From: Heliobacterium mobile
GTDB taxonomy: Bacteria > Bacillota > Desulfitobacteriia > Heliobacteriales > Heliobacteriaceae
Reading direction: 5' to 3'
Length of the DNA stretch: 64,000 nt
Assembly: GCF_009720735.1 (NCBI RefSeq)
Contig: NZ_WNKU01000003.1
Coordinates: forward strand, 124,001 to 188,000
Below, piece after piece: positions 20,094 through 29,396 of the stretch. A model generated the notes under the pieces. That model did not search any database, was not told where the DNA came from, and worked only from the letters and a program-made list of their open reading frames with translations. The number at the start of each line of letters is the position of its first letter. Position 1 is the stretch's first letter. A program made the translations under genes and the position numbers.

Positions 20094-21341
20094 CTATTCT
20101 TGAGGCATGATCACGAAACCACTGGCTCTTCGGGATTTAAGAGTTTTAACAAGTTGGTCTTGTAGAGAGGCTTTACATGTCGCCCGTATAATTACCTCGC
20201 TTTTGCGACCGGAAAGAACTTTTGGTTTCTTTTTATTGAGTACTAATTCGATGATCAATCCCAGGAAGAAACCGACTACTAAGCCGATCAGCCCCCAAAT
20301 TACCGGTCCCCATAACCATACAAATCCATAAATCGCACCTAAGACCATAAAGATCGTACCACCCATCATGGCTCCGTCCAGATTACTTCTGCCGTCAACC
20401 CGATCAATAGTGTCAATGATATGTGTATCCGAATCAAGGTTTTCCAGCGGTAACACTACGATATCCCGTGGCGGCACTCCTAGCTTTTCAATATCATGGA
20501 TAACCATCTCCACAAAAGGTGAATGGTCAAATGTGGCGATGATTTGTATGGTGCCGTTTTCGATTGTGTTTCGTTGTCCCAAGTTTGCAGCCCTCACTCT
20601 AAGGTACCTTGTTTGCTCGATATCGAATAAAATATTGTTTTCATTTACCGCTGTGTATGCTTGATAAATTGCAAAAACGTACATGGAAGGCAAAAAAAGA
20701 AACCACTGCCAATCCACAATTGCGGCTGCACGGCTAAAATCCCCGAGGAAAGAATAGAGCCAGGCACGAACAGCCGATGCCTTATAGCAAACAAAAATCC
20801 ACCAGACCAAAACAAATGTACCCACAACCGTACTACCTGCGTATAATTGTCCCAAACCAGGTGTGAACGCTGACCAGACAAATCCCATCCAAGGATTTTT
20901 CTTATCAAGGATAACAACATCAAAAAAACTAACATCGGAAGGGGCGATCGGCGCATCTTCAATTTCGGACAGAACGTGACTTTTTTTAATTTCAACCGCA
21001 CAACGGTAACTATCCCAGATGCTATATACGTACACTGCCACATAAAGCAGAAACCACTCCTGGTTTATCTGAGCCTTTGCCTCCTCAAACCTACCCAGAA
21101 AGGATAAGGCAATCGCAATATTTAAACGGGCTTGGCTGTTCACCACAAGTTCCCAAATTATCAGCGCAAAACCATGTAGGTACTTTCCTAAAAACATATG
21201 CCCAAACCCCGGAAAGGCGGTCGACCACCAGGCTGCCACCCAAGGAGTGCGGGGATATACCGAGTTTACCCCCAATGCGGATATACGTCCTTTGGCATAT
21301 CGAGGTTTGATTGCATCTGACTGGAACTTCTGATGAGGCAT
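20094..21341 (-). CDS. Polytopic membrane protein with an internal duplication, unknown function
   Basis: 415 aa. Two copies of an approximately 95-residue unit occupy about 28-125 and 148-240: each starts NPW/TPW, has AFPGFGHMFLG or AFTPGLGQLYAG, a hydrophobic stretch ending in W, a SFLG..A segment, and a QWFLF..YV helix. A soluble stretch follows (about 245-320; FDHSPFVEMVIHDIEKLGVP), then a glycine-rich double membrane hairpin (about 328-375) and a basic cytoplasmic tail. The PGxGxxxxG pattern resembles TM2-like domains. I do not recognise the family. It is a single gene with its own terminator. Confidence 0.75.
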   Translation of the reverse strand: MPHQKFQSDAIKPRYAKGRISALGVNSVYPRTPWVAAWWSTAFPGFGHMFLGKYLHGFALIIWELVVNSQARLNIAIALSFLGRFEEAKAQINQEWFLLYVAVYVYSIWDSYRCAVEIKKSHVLSEIEDAPIAPSDVSFFDVVILDKKNPWMGFVWSAFTPGLGQLYAGSTVVGTFVLVWWIFVCYKASAVRAWLYSFLGDFSRAAAIVDWQWFLFLPSMYVFAIYQAYTAVNENNILFDIEQTRYLRVRAANLGQRNTIENGTIQIIATFDHSPFVEMVIHDIEKLGVPPRDIVVLPLENLDSDTHIIDTIDRVDGRSNLDGAMMGGTIFMVLGAIYGFVWLWGPVIWGLIGLVVGFFLGLIIELVLNKKKPKVLSGRKSEVIIRATCKASLQDQLVKTLKSRRASGFVIMPQE

Positions 21342-21643
21342 CGGGTATTATCTCCTATAGCTTTAAATTCTTATATATTGTTACCAATACTCACCCATTT
21401 TATTGAGTAGGAGTTCATTTGTTTATTAGAACGGTATTCTGGGAACAATATCACCGAATACGCAGAATAATACTTCCGGGAACTAATATATATTTTCCAA
21501 AATGAACATCTTATGAGGAGAACCGTTAGTAGCTATGATTCCGCTTTGGGTCGACTGGGCGGTATGTTGACTTGTGCGTCTACGAGAATATCAGGACAAA
21601 AAACCAAAAGAAGTATTACGGTTACACAAAGGGGAATCCATAT

Positions 21644-22204
21644 TTGTTACCGCATGAGCATACAACAGGCACTGCTCTGATCTATCAGCAACTTACTGAA
21701 TTACAGCAACAGTTTTACAGTATATGGTTGTCAGAAATGTTATTTACGTGGCGTTGGTGGGTTAGTGTCCTCTTAACCATAGTACCGTGGTTACTATGGT
21801 TAAGATACAGAAATCCCGAATCCAAGCACCGACTGCTTTTGGCCGGTTTTTTTTCTATGATTGCTGCACTTACCTTAGATACCATCGGTTCAATAATCGG
21901 ATTGTGGTTCTACGATTATAAGGCTCTACCTTTATTCCCCCACTATATTCCTGCGGACTTTTCGATTATTCCGGTGGCAATCATGTTCATGATCCAGTAC
22001 AATCCATCGCTAAATCCGCATCTAAAGGGCTTGGTATTTGCACTCCTATTCAGTTTTATAGGAGAAGAAATTCTGAGGTGGATGGCACTGTACGAATTGC
22101 TTCTTTGGCGACAGTACTACTCCCTCCCCCTCTACTACACCATTTTTGTGGGTAGCCACTACTTTACAACATTGGATGGATTCAAGCCATTAAAGGATAC
22201 GTAA
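21644..22204 (+). CDS. CBO0543-family membrane protein
   Basis: 186 aa from the TTG at 21644 (AAAGGGGA lies 7 nt upstream); a longer form from TTG 21572 has a poor ribosome site. Five membrane helices follow LFTWRWWVSVLLTIVPWLLW, with FPHYIPADFSIIPVAIMFMIQY and a terminal HYFTTLDGFK, as in this uncharacterised Firmicute family. The biochemical role is not known. It is divergent from the duplicated membrane protein. Confidence 0.8.
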   Translation: MLPHEHTTGTALIYQQLTELQQQFYSIWLSEMLFTWRWWVSVLLTIVPWLLWLRYRNPESKHRLLLAGFFSMIAALTLDTIGSIIGLWFYDYKALPLFPHYIPADFSIIPVAIMFMIQYNPSLNPHLKGLVFALLFSFIGEEILRWMALYELLLWRQYYSLPLYYTIFVGSHYFTTLDGFKPLKDT

Positions 22205-22648
22205 ATGGGTCGTACTCTTAAAGACTGCTCCAATCGTTCCTCCACTTCGGTCTTATAATTATCGAAAATGAATTCCAAAAACGTTATTCTACGAAGCAAA
22301 GATAATGCTCGAACTCAAGAGCATTATTTGTTCTCTGTCCTTAAGAAAAGCAGTCCAAACCACGATGGGCTGGACTGCCTGTCTTCGTAGTATTTTTCAG
22401 TCAACCAGTCTGGTTCTGCAATCTCTGAGGTACAAAGATGCATAAAAGTGCGAATACTAGCATTGAATCGATAAATAGAGGATGCGATATCGTGCGAAAA
22501 ACGCATCAAATCGGTAACGTACCGCTGTTTGAAAAGTTTCCGGATCCTCCATCGTAACGGATATGCTTTGCGGATCAGAAGCGGGCGGCGTTGGGGATAT
22601 AATCAAGTAAACAGTGAAGGCCAGGATGATTGTCCTGGCTTTCTTGCG
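22205..22648. other. Spacer with several hairpins
   Basis: No gene supported. ATAATGCTC/GAGCATTAT (22302-22327) can end the CBO0543 gene. GGCAGTCCA/TGGACTGC followed by TTTTCTT on the minus strand (22345-22381) can end the PP2C gene. A third hairpin, GCCAGGA/TCCTGGC, lies at about 22620-22642. Confidence 0.55.
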
Positions 22649-23497
22649 TTAAAACTCACAGAAAAAAACAGAGATAGCCGAATAGTTGTCGTGATCCTCA
22701 GGAGCACGCTCCATGATTCGGATCTCCATTAATTCCAACCATGCGTCCGGTGTTTCTGCCTTAGACAGGTCTATCTCCATTTCTCTCTCCCAGATATGTT
22801 CCCAAAAACCATCCGTGCAGAGGAGAAAGGCATCACCCGGTCGATAAGGACCAGGAATTCTCACGATATCCGGTCGTATTGACTCCTTCTGTCCCAGTGA
22901 TCGCAATACCCGGTTCCGATCTTCATGAAAACGTATCTCTTCATGTGAAATATAGCCAGCTTCCGCCATAGCCTGAGACACGCTGTGGTCCTTCGTGATA
23001 TAGACAATTTTTCCGTCACGAAAATAGTAGAGTCGTGAATCTCCGATATGGCCGCAGACGACTTCACTAGTGATTTCTTTTGAGATTTCTTTTGAACCTT
23101 CCGTTGAGCTTTCCCTTGAACTTTCTTCTTCCGTCGATTCTTCACTTCTGGAAGTACTTGGCACAGTCCCCGAGTCTATGTTTTCCGCAAACAGAAGAAT
23201 TACGGCCGTTGACTTCATCCGATAATACTCACTATGCTCGTCCTGTTCAATCGACACTTGTTTTTGGGCGGTTTGAAAGCATTTTTCTAAGGTTTCCTCC
23301 GTAGCTGTTCCGTCTTTTATATAGTATTCCAATACAGTATTGACGGTAATTTGAGCCGCCCTCTCACCCCCCCGGTGACCGCCCAACCCATCGGCGACCA
23401 CCCAACAGCCCTTTTGCCCGTTATAAAAGTAATCACACCGATCCTGGTTTGACTCTCTTCCACCTATCCGGCTAATCATAGCAGTCGTAAGCCTCAT
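22649..23497 (-). CDS. PP2C-type protein phosphatase with Ser/Glu-rich insertion
   Basis: 282 aa from ATG 23497 (MRLTTAMISRIGGRESNQD), chosen over 23524 because GGGAGG lies just before it. Metal-binding motifs are RESNQD, VADGLGGHRGGE, GHIGDSRLYY, LLCTDGFWEH and DHDNYSA, so it should dephosphorylate Ser/Thr-P with Mn/Mg. A Ser/Glu/Lys-rich insertion in the middle is coded by five degenerate 12-bp repeats (23067-23126). No membrane helix. It is the last gene of the kinase cluster and probably reverses the kinase at 26-28 kb. Confidence 0.9.
   Translation of the reverse strand: MRLTTAMISRIGGRESNQDRCDYFYNGQKGCWVVADGLGGHRGGERAAQITVNTVLEYYIKDGTATEETLEKCFQTAQKQVSIEQDEHSEYYRMKSTAVILLFAENIDSGTVPSTSRSEESTEEESSRESSTEGSKEISKEITSEVVCGHIGDSRLYYFRDGKIVYITKDHSVSQAMAEAGYISHEEIRFHEDRNRVLRSLGQKESIRPDIVRIPGPYRPGDAFLLCTDGFWEHIWEREMEIDLSKAETPDAWLELMEIRIMERAPEDHDNYSAISVFFCEF
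23067..23126 (-). repeat. Five 12-bp tandem repeats inside the PP2C gene
   Basis: Degenerate units of the form GGAAAGCTCAAC / AGAAATCTCAAA, coding for ESSR, ESST, EGSK, EISK and EITS. The period keeps the frame. Confidence 0.8.
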
Positions 23498-23596
23498 AAA
23501 CCCTTTTCCTCCCACCTTATACATACAAACGCCCGACAGGCCTCTTTTTTCGGATTGACACTTGCCCTTTCGTTGATGCAGCTATTTCGTTTGAAT

Positions 23597-24496
23597 TCAT
23601 GAATTCGCCATTTGGATAATCATCCACGCCGAAACGATAAAGAGAAGCAAAGCGGCAGCGCCCCAGCGGAATCTAACAATAGTGTCGATTCGCTGGGTTT
23701 GCGGCAATTGCCGTTCTGTCACTCGGAATGGATCATTCTCCTCTAACGCTAAAATCGCAACGGTTAAATTATCTTGGTCTGGTCGATTTAAAGCCAGAAC
23801 ACGATCGGCTAAAACATAGCAGGCCTTCTGAGGGTCACCCGCCAATGCTTCTACGATTTCTTGTTCCGACAAATTGGCGTAGAACCCGTCGCTGCAGAGC
23901 AGAATCCGATCTCCTGCAAACAGGGTGTACGGTCGAATATTCCGATCGATTCTTTCGAGATCAGTCAAGCCGAGGTAACTTGTTAAATGAGCTCCTTCGG
24001 CATGTTCGTCGGCCTCCTTTCGACCTAAGTCTCCTCGGGCGCTTTTTTTTAGTAAATCCAATCGATAATTATGATCGGCATTTAAGCGTGTTAACTTTCC
24101 TTGCCGGTAGAGGTAAACCCTGCTATCTCCCACTGTTACCCAAAAGAGCATATCCCGATAAATCACGGCAGCGGCAAGTGTTGTACCCATCTGCCCTGCC
24201 AAATTCGATTCCATCGCCAGTTGAAGTATGGCAGTGTTGGCTTTATGTACACTCTTCCAAAGAGCTTCCGGCACCGAAGTGCGACGAGATTCATGGTAGT
24301 ATTCGTAGAGCATGGTTCGAACCGCCAATTGACTGGCTTGGCGACCACAGGACAATCCACCCATTCCGTCCGCAACGATTGCCATTACTCCGCCGTTGAG
24401 GACAGATGTCAAATCATCGATATCGGAAAAACCAAAGGCGTCTTGCTGTTCTTCCCTTCTGCCAATATGCTGGAAATTCCCCGGAACGATTCTCAT
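23597..24496 (-). CDS. PP2C-type phosphatase with C-terminal membrane anchor
   Basis: 299 aa. Motifs REEQQDAFG, VADGMGGLSCGRQAS, VTVGDSRVYLY, LLCSDGFYANL and RPDQDNLTVA give the complete metal site of the PP2C family. A helix at about 274-295 (AAALLLFIVSAWMII) anchors it at the membrane with the catalytic part inside. AAGGAG precedes the ATG. It lies between the protease-FHA gene and the second phosphatase. Two PP2Cs beside one kinase suggest separate soluble and membrane substrates. Confidence 0.92.
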   Translation of the reverse strand: MRIVPGNFQHIGRREEQQDAFGFSDIDDLTSVLNGGVMAIVADGMGGLSCGRQASQLAVRTMLYEYYHESRRTSVPEALWKSVHKANTAILQLAMESNLAGQMGTTLAAAVIYRDMLFWVTVGDSRVYLYRQGKLTRLNADHNYRLDLLKKSARGDLGRKEADEHAEGAHLTSYLGLTDLERIDRNIRPYTLFAGDRILLCSDGFYANLSEQEIVEALAGDPQKACYVLADRVLALNRPDQDNLTVAILALEENDPFRVTERQLPQTQRIDTIVRFRWGAAALLLFIVSAWMIIQMANS

Positions 24497-24534
24497 TGGT
24501 TCTCCTTCCGCTTCGGATGCTCTTCCGTCTAGTC

Positions 24535-24563
24535 AAAAGGCTCGTGTTGAAAAAACACGAGCC
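24535..24563 (-). terminator. Terminator-like hairpin inside the kinase cluster
   Basis: GGCTCGTG pairs with CACGAGCC, followed on the minus strand by TTTT, in the spacer between the protease-FHA gene and the anchored PP2C. It may lower expression of the two phosphatases. Confidence 0.55.
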
Positions 24564-24583
24564 TCTCAACGCCCCAGATGAGA

Positions 24584-26047
24584 TTATCCTTTTTCCAGCA
24601 ATACCTCAAATATATTCTCTCGATCGGCGAGATAAAACCGATCTCCCGATTTGAGCCGGACAGGTTGCTTGGGGCTGATTCGATCTCCATTGAAAAGATA
24701 GGTTCCATTGGTTGACGAACAATCTTCCAGAATGAATGTCCGACTGGGCTCTTCATAGCGGATACTGCAGTGAACCCGTCCAATATTGGTCTGATCTGGC
24801 GGGAAGATCACTTGACAAACCCGGGAGTCCCTACCTACGGTAAGAGGTTCCTTATCCATCTCAAAGGTTCGACCGATAAATGTGCCCACCAGTCCGCGAA
24901 GGATGGGCTTAGTCGACCGTGAATTCTCTGGATTCGTTGCAATGGGTTGAGTTACAGGGTTTTCTTGTGCTCCTTTTCTCTCTAAACCTTGCGGCCCGAG
25001 CCCTATGCCCTTCCCATTCGGTATGCTTCCGCCTGTTCCATGATTGACTCCTGGATTCGTAGCCGACGAGGGTACGGCCGCTTTCTTTTTTGACTGTACC
25101 ATCATGATGGCGACTACACTGATGAGAACAATCATGGAGATTACACCGATGACAATCAACAGGGTTTTGTCTTGCGCTTGTGGAGTAGAAACTGGTGGAT
25201 TCGCATTTATATTCTCTTTTGCCGGAGTATTTTTCTCATTCGGGTCGTTAGTAGCATTTGTCGATGTTTCCGGTGGGTTCAGGGGTTTAACTGCCGTATC
25301 TTCGTTGTCATATTTGATATTATTCCGGTCCAAATACTGCATGACTTCATCGCTTTGAATCGCCCAGGCGATCCCTTCGGATTCGATCTTTTTGACGTTG
25401 GGTTTTGCTCGGATCACGCCAACTACTGCACCCGCTTCATTGAAAAGGGGACCTCCTGAGTTTCCAAAGTTTACGGCGGCATCCGTCTGATAATGGTTAG
25501 TTCCTTTATCGTCCTTGTTTCTCCCGCTGATCACGCCACGGGTAATCTTTGATTCCGGCGGATGCTTGATTTGGGCAATGTTTGTCATCTTTTCGATATA
25601 GGCCGGGAAAGGATAGCCAACAGCATAAACAGCCTGGCCATCCTTGACGTTATCACTGCTGGCGAATCTGACCGGAACCTTACCGGATTTTTTGGTTAAC
25701 TCAAGGATGGCTAAATCTTTTTCAGGCGACAGGCTTAAGATATGTGCCTGAATCGGTTCATCCTGATCCTTTACATAGACATAAAAATCGTATCCCCTTA
25801 CACCATCCTCATCCGTTACGGCGTGCCTATTGGTTACCACATACTGTCCCTCTCGATCGACGATAAAACCAGAGCCGTACCCGACACGGTCATTCACGAA
25901 ATAGGTTCGAACGTGTACGACGCTTTGCCGCATCTGATTCGCGTCGGGTTCGGCTTGTGCGGTCTCGACATAGGGAACAGTAACGAAAATTAGAGAAAAT
26001 ACGAATCCAAGGAGGATGGCGACCAAATTTTTTTTGATTCTAAGCAT
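24584..26047 (-). CDS. Membrane trypsin-like protease with cytoplasmic FHA domain
   Basis: 487 aa. A signal anchor (1-32) exports an HtrA-like serine protease domain with the triad His in VTNRHAV (near 76), Asp in KDLAILEL (near 111) and Ser in GNSGGPLF (near 194). A linker and a membrane helix (about 296-318) place the C-terminal FHA domain (about 395-480; VGRDSRVCQV, NIGRVHCSI, DCSSTNGTYL) inside the cell, where it would bind phospho-threonine. There is no PDZ domain. It looks like a transmembrane relay between outside proteolysis and the adjacent Ser/Thr kinase. GGAGG lies 8 nt before the ATG. Confidence 0.92.
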   Translation of the reverse strand: MLRIKKNLVAILLGFVFSLIFVTVPYVETAQAEPDANQMRQSVVHVRTYFVNDRVGYGSGFIVDREGQYVVTNRHAVTDEDGVRGYDFYVYVKDQDEPIQAHILSLSPEKDLAILELTKKSGKVPVRFASSDNVKDGQAVYAVGYPFPAYIEKMTNIAQIKHPPESKITRGVISGRNKDDKGTNHYQTDAAVNFGNSGGPLFNEAGAVVGVIRAKPNVKKIESEGIAWAIQSDEVMQYLDRNNIKYDNEDTAVKPLNPPETSTNATNDPNEKNTPAKENINANPPVSTPQAQDKTLLIVIGVISMIVLISVVAIMMVQSKKKAAVPSSATNPGVNHGTGGSIPNGKGIGLGPQGLERKGAQENPVTQPIATNPENSRSTKPILRGLVGTFIGRTFEMDKEPLTVGRDSRVCQVIFPPDQTNIGRVHCSIRYEEPSRTFILEDCSSTNGTYLFNGDRISPKQPVRLKSGDRFYLADRENIFEVLLEKG

Positions 26048-26065
26048 CGCTAGACCTCCATTTCC

Positions 26066-28039
26066 CTACTGTTTTTTGTTCGGCTCTCGCGTAATTGTGA
26101 CGTTTTGGGTTGTTTCATCATATTCCATTTTGCCTTGGGCCACTTTGGCAATCCAGTTTATCGGGATCATGATTCGGCCATCCTTGAGCTCCGGCGCTCC
26201 TTCCATCGGTATTGCAATGCCGTTATCACCCATAAGCTTGGGAACGCCCGGTTTAACTATGTACCGAGTATTATCCCGAAGGAAGGACGCAGTCTGTGTA
26301 TCCGGATCCCAATCCACTTGAACTCCGGAGGTTTCGGCCAATACTCGAACAGTGACGTAGATTATGCCATTTCGAATATAGGGGGCTACATCGGTTGTAT
26401 ATTTTTTATAGTTCTTATAAAAAACTTTTTCGCCAATTCTAAAGGTTAAGTTGGCACTTTGTGGCTCAAAGGACTGGGATGAGGGTGGATTTGTTTGTTC
26501 CGTTGTCCCGTTCGCGGACGTTGAGATAGTTGTATTACCGGGGGGTTCTTTCTTAGGTGGTTCTTTCACGTAAATCGCCAGACCAACGACTATCAAAATA
26601 GCTGCGACTGCCCCTGCAGCTATTTTCATCAACGTTTTGTTGTTTGAATTGAACTGTATAATCGTCGTTCCACCCGAATCTGATGCAACCATTGACGGAT
26701 TTATTCCGTTGACCGAACTTACTCCTGGAGCATTGCCAGAAATGGGACTCGAAGCGGATTCGGGTACGGCATACGGGATAGATCCAGGTATTCCAGCCGA
26801 TATGTTCCTTGGTGAAGCGCTGGATGGACTACCCAGGTTGAAGCCCGGCATACTACTCGGGGTGATATTCGGCAAGGCGCCAGGTACGCTGCCGGGTGCA
26901 CCGCTAGGCATGAACGCAGCTTGAGGAACAGCGTGATGGTTTGTGGTAATACCCGGAGTGACCGGTCTAAACGGTTGGTAACATTGACTGCAGGCCATAT
27001 TCTCGATGGATGTATTGGGTGCGACTCGATTTTGGGCGCCGCAATGTGCACAAGTGATAATCCGGTCGTCCATCACCAAGTTCGATCCGGTTAAAGCCAT
27101 CTGAAACTCTTTTACACTTTGATAGCGATTTTCTGCTTTAACAGAGAGCCCTTTCAGAAGTGCCCATTCGACTTCCCGCTGAATCGTTACCCCTAGCTGC
27201 GAGGGAGCCTGAATAAGATCGGCATGCAGTCGATCGATCGCTGCCGGTGGAATAAGCCCCGTTATGGCCATGTATAAAGTCGCTGCAAGGGAATAAACAT
27301 CGGTCCACGGCCCTTGGTGTCCTCGGCTGCGGTATTGTTCTTCCGGAGAGAAACCAGGCTTCAACAAAATCGAGATGTTCTGCGTAAAATCACCAAGGGC
27401 GTAACGAGCGGCGCCAAAATCTAGAATTTTAACTTGTTTCGTTTTGGTTATGTAGATGTTGTCTGGGCTGATATCCCGATGAAGCATCCCGGCAGCATGC
27501 ACTTCTCTTACAGCATCCATCACCGGCATTAAGATGCTAAGGGCTGTATCGTAGGTGATGCGGCCAACAGAATCCAAGTATTCTTTCAGTGTCATGCCTT
27601 CCATGTACTGCATGACCATGTAGGCGGTTTCATTTTCCTGGAAAAAATCTTGGATTGCCACAATTCCAGGATGATGGGCAAACCGAGCTAAGGCTCGGGC
27701 TTCCTCCAGAAACTTATCTAATCCATAAAGGTATTGGTTACGTGCGTTGCCAGTGTAGATAAAGACCGTCAAATTCCCGTAGGATCGAGTCGTGAGATCG
27801 CGCGGAAAGTATTCTTTGATCGCCACGCGAGTGTTTAAAGTGGTATCCCAGGCCAGATAAGTGATGCCAAATCCGCCGTGCCCCAAAACACGCCCGATAA
27901 CGTACCGGTTTTTGAGAAGGGTGCGTGATGGCAGTTGATGGGGTAGAATCACGGCTGATCCTTCCTCATAACTACAAGAGGGACAAACCGTTGCTTCCCC
28001 TTTTTGTCCCATGCAACCCATGCAAAGCTCTTCCCACAT
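26066..28039 (-). CDS. Transmembrane Ser/Thr protein kinase with extracellular stalk domain
   Basis: 657 aa. It starts with a four-cysteine zinc ribbon (CMGCMGQKGEATVCPSC). The kinase domain (about 42-310) has GHGGFGITY, the ATP-binding Lys in VAIKEYF, HRDISPDNIYI near 186 and DFGAAR. A second ribbon (CAHCGAQ...CSQCYQPF, about 327-352) and a long Pro/Ser/Gly-rich disordered segment follow. A helix (about 468-488) crosses the membrane, and the outside part (about 535-655) is a copper-amine-oxidase-N stalk domain. Start at ATG 28039 after GAGGGGG. It lacks PASTA repeats, so the stalk domain is the probable sensor. It is the core of the phospho-signalling cluster. Confidence 0.93.
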   Translation of the reverse strand: MWEELCMGCMGQKGEATVCPSCSYEEGSAVILPHQLPSRTLLKNRYVIGRVLGHGGFGITYLAWDTTLNTRVAIKEYFPRDLTTRSYGNLTVFIYTGNARNQYLYGLDKFLEEARALARFAHHPGIVAIQDFFQENETAYMVMQYMEGMTLKEYLDSVGRITYDTALSILMPVMDAVREVHAAGMLHRDISPDNIYITKTKQVKILDFGAARYALGDFTQNISILLKPGFSPEEQYRSRGHQGPWTDVYSLAATLYMAITGLIPPAAIDRLHADLIQAPSQLGVTIQREVEWALLKGLSVKAENRYQSVKEFQMALTGSNLVMDDRIITCAHCGAQNRVAPNTSIENMACSQCYQPFRPVTPGITTNHHAVPQAAFMPSGAPGSVPGALPNITPSSMPGFNLGSPSSASPRNISAGIPGSIPYAVPESASSPISGNAPGVSSVNGINPSMVASDSGGTTIIQFNSNNKTLMKIAAGAVAAILIVVGLAIYVKEPPKKEPPGNTTISTSANGTTEQTNPPSSQSFEPQSANLTFRIGEKVFYKNYKKYTTDVAPYIRNGIIYVTVRVLAETSGVQVDWDPDTQTASFLRDNTRYIVKPGVPKLMGDNGIAIPMEGAPELKDGRIMIPINWIAKVAQGKMEYDETTQNVTITREPNKKQ

Positions 28040-28114
28040 AGAAGTTCCCCCTCATACGATTACCATTACACTGACCCACATTGCCTTGAAGGCAACCTGG
28101 AGAACTCATCCTGA

Positions 28115-28732
28115 TCATGCCTTATCTTTTTTCCATTGAAACCGGTCACCACAGAAGGGAACAAATTGTAACGTCGTTTCACCAATCTCAATCATGTCAT
28201 AGGCTTGAATCGGTACAGGGATGGTGACTTCTTCGCCATTGATATACACCAACCCCCTTCCGTCACCTGGATGCAAGCGAAAACTATTCTTCTTCGGGTC
28301 ATAGCTTACGATTGCATGATTTTCTCGGGAAATCGTTTCGTCAGCCCTGATGACAACATCCATCTTTTCCGAGCGTCCGATGAAGTTTTTTTCACTATGA
28401 AGACGGTAATCTTTGCCTAGTTCCGCTCCTTCAACACAGACCAACCACCCTACCACCCGGTCGTACCCTTTGACTTGAGTGACACCCCGTGTAGGTGGGA
28501 TTTGTTCTCGTTGAGGAGTTTGAGGTTGGGACCAAGCCGGGGGTGAAGCTTGGGGTAAAGAAGGTACCCCATAGTCTGGACGTTTCGGCTGTGTGGGAGG
28601 AACTTCCATATAGGGAAATGTCCCCGATGAAAGAGGCCGGGTTACCGATGGATCAAAATTCTCTATCCCGCAGTATGGGCATGTACTGTGCATTTGTGGA
28701 TCGTAATAGTGTCCATTGGAACATCGCTTCAT
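28115..28732 (-). CDS. Zinc-ribbon FHA-domain protein
   Basis: 205 aa from ATG 28732 (MKRCSNGHYYDP); the upstream 24 codons carry the ribosome site and are probably not translated. An N-terminal ribbon (CSNGHYYDPQMHSTCPYCG) and a Pro/Gln-rich linker lead to an FHA domain (about 95-190; FIGRSEKMDVV, ISRENHAIV, GRGLVYINGEEV). It is soluble and should bind phosphorylated threonine on the kinase or its targets. It is the first gene of the cluster, 75 bp before the kinase. Confidence 0.9.
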   Translation of the reverse strand: MKRCSNGHYYDPQMHSTCPYCGIENFDPSVTRPLSSGTFPYMEVPPTQPKRPDYGVPSLPQASPPAWSQPQTPQREQIPPTRGVTQVKGYDRVVGWLVCVEGAELGKDYRLHSEKNFIGRSEKMDVVIRADETISRENHAIVSYDPKKNSFRLHPGDGRGLVYINGEEVTIPVPIQAYDMIEIGETTLQFVPFCGDRFQWKKDKA

Positions 28733-28909
28733 CGTTTTCTCATCCCACCTTTCTATTTCATGGTGGCTGCGCCACTCGACATCATCCTTTAAGAACCTTC
28801 TCATTAAAAATTGTCTTTCCGCTTACCTTTTTCATTTTATTGGCGTTAGTTTTAAAGTATGTAAAGAAATCCTTAAGAACATAAATGAGCTTCACTACAC
28901 AACAAAAAA

Positions 28910-28948
28910 ATCGGAGCAATATTCCTAGCCTGGGAATATTGCTCCGAT
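28910..28948. terminator. Terminator hairpin overlapping the end of yjbR
   Basis: A 16-bp perfect stem (ATCGGAGCAATATTCC with its complement) followed on the minus strand by TTTTTTTG. The stop codon of the YjbR gene lies in the loop. Confidence 0.9.
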
Positions 28949-29305
28949 GATACGGTTCTTTTTCACTTTAGGCAGTCCGTTAAAGACCAAATCGTACGAA
29001 TGCGATATCATTTCTTTGATTTCATCCTGAGGAACGGAACCGTCCATAAGAACGGTGTTCCAGTGCCGTTTGTTCATGTGATAACCCGGTGTGATTGCGC
29101 TGTACTTTTCTCGGAGCAAAATGGCCAGCATGGGATCGCATTTGAGATTCACTCGGAGGATATCTTCGTTGGTAAAGACTAAGGCAAACATCTTGCCACC
29201 AACGCGATAAACAGTCGTTTCAAAGTCAAACGGATACGTTTCCTCGGTTCCACGTTTTGTCATTACATAGCGATGCAGCCATTGATACGTAGTTTTTTTG
29301 TCCAT
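28925..29305 (-). CDS. MmcQ/YjbR-family protein
   Basis: 126 aa. The family pattern is clear: LHRYVMTKRGTEETYPFDF, YRVGGKMFALVF, LRVNLKCDP, and PGYHMNKRHWNTV. These small proteins have a CyaY-like fold and are often listed as DNA-binding, though the role is poorly known. It is a single gene, and the stop lies inside its own terminator. Confidence 0.9.
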   Translation of the reverse strand: MDKKTTYQWLHRYVMTKRGTEETYPFDFETTVYRVGGKMFALVFTNEDILRVNLKCDPMLAILLREKYSAITPGYHMNKRHWNTVLMDGSVPQDEIKEMISHSYDLVFNGLPKVKKNRIIGAIFPG

Positions 29306-29396
29306 GTTCTACACCTACAACGGTCAAAATGCCTTTAATGATCGCCAGCGGAGCTGATTTTTCTATATCCAAATCAAAAAAAATATATTAAAATAT

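Noticed and set aside
22324-22509. A 61-codon minus-strand frame
   Set aside because: It overlaps the terminator hairpin of the PP2C gene, has no ribosome site and shows no recognisable motif.
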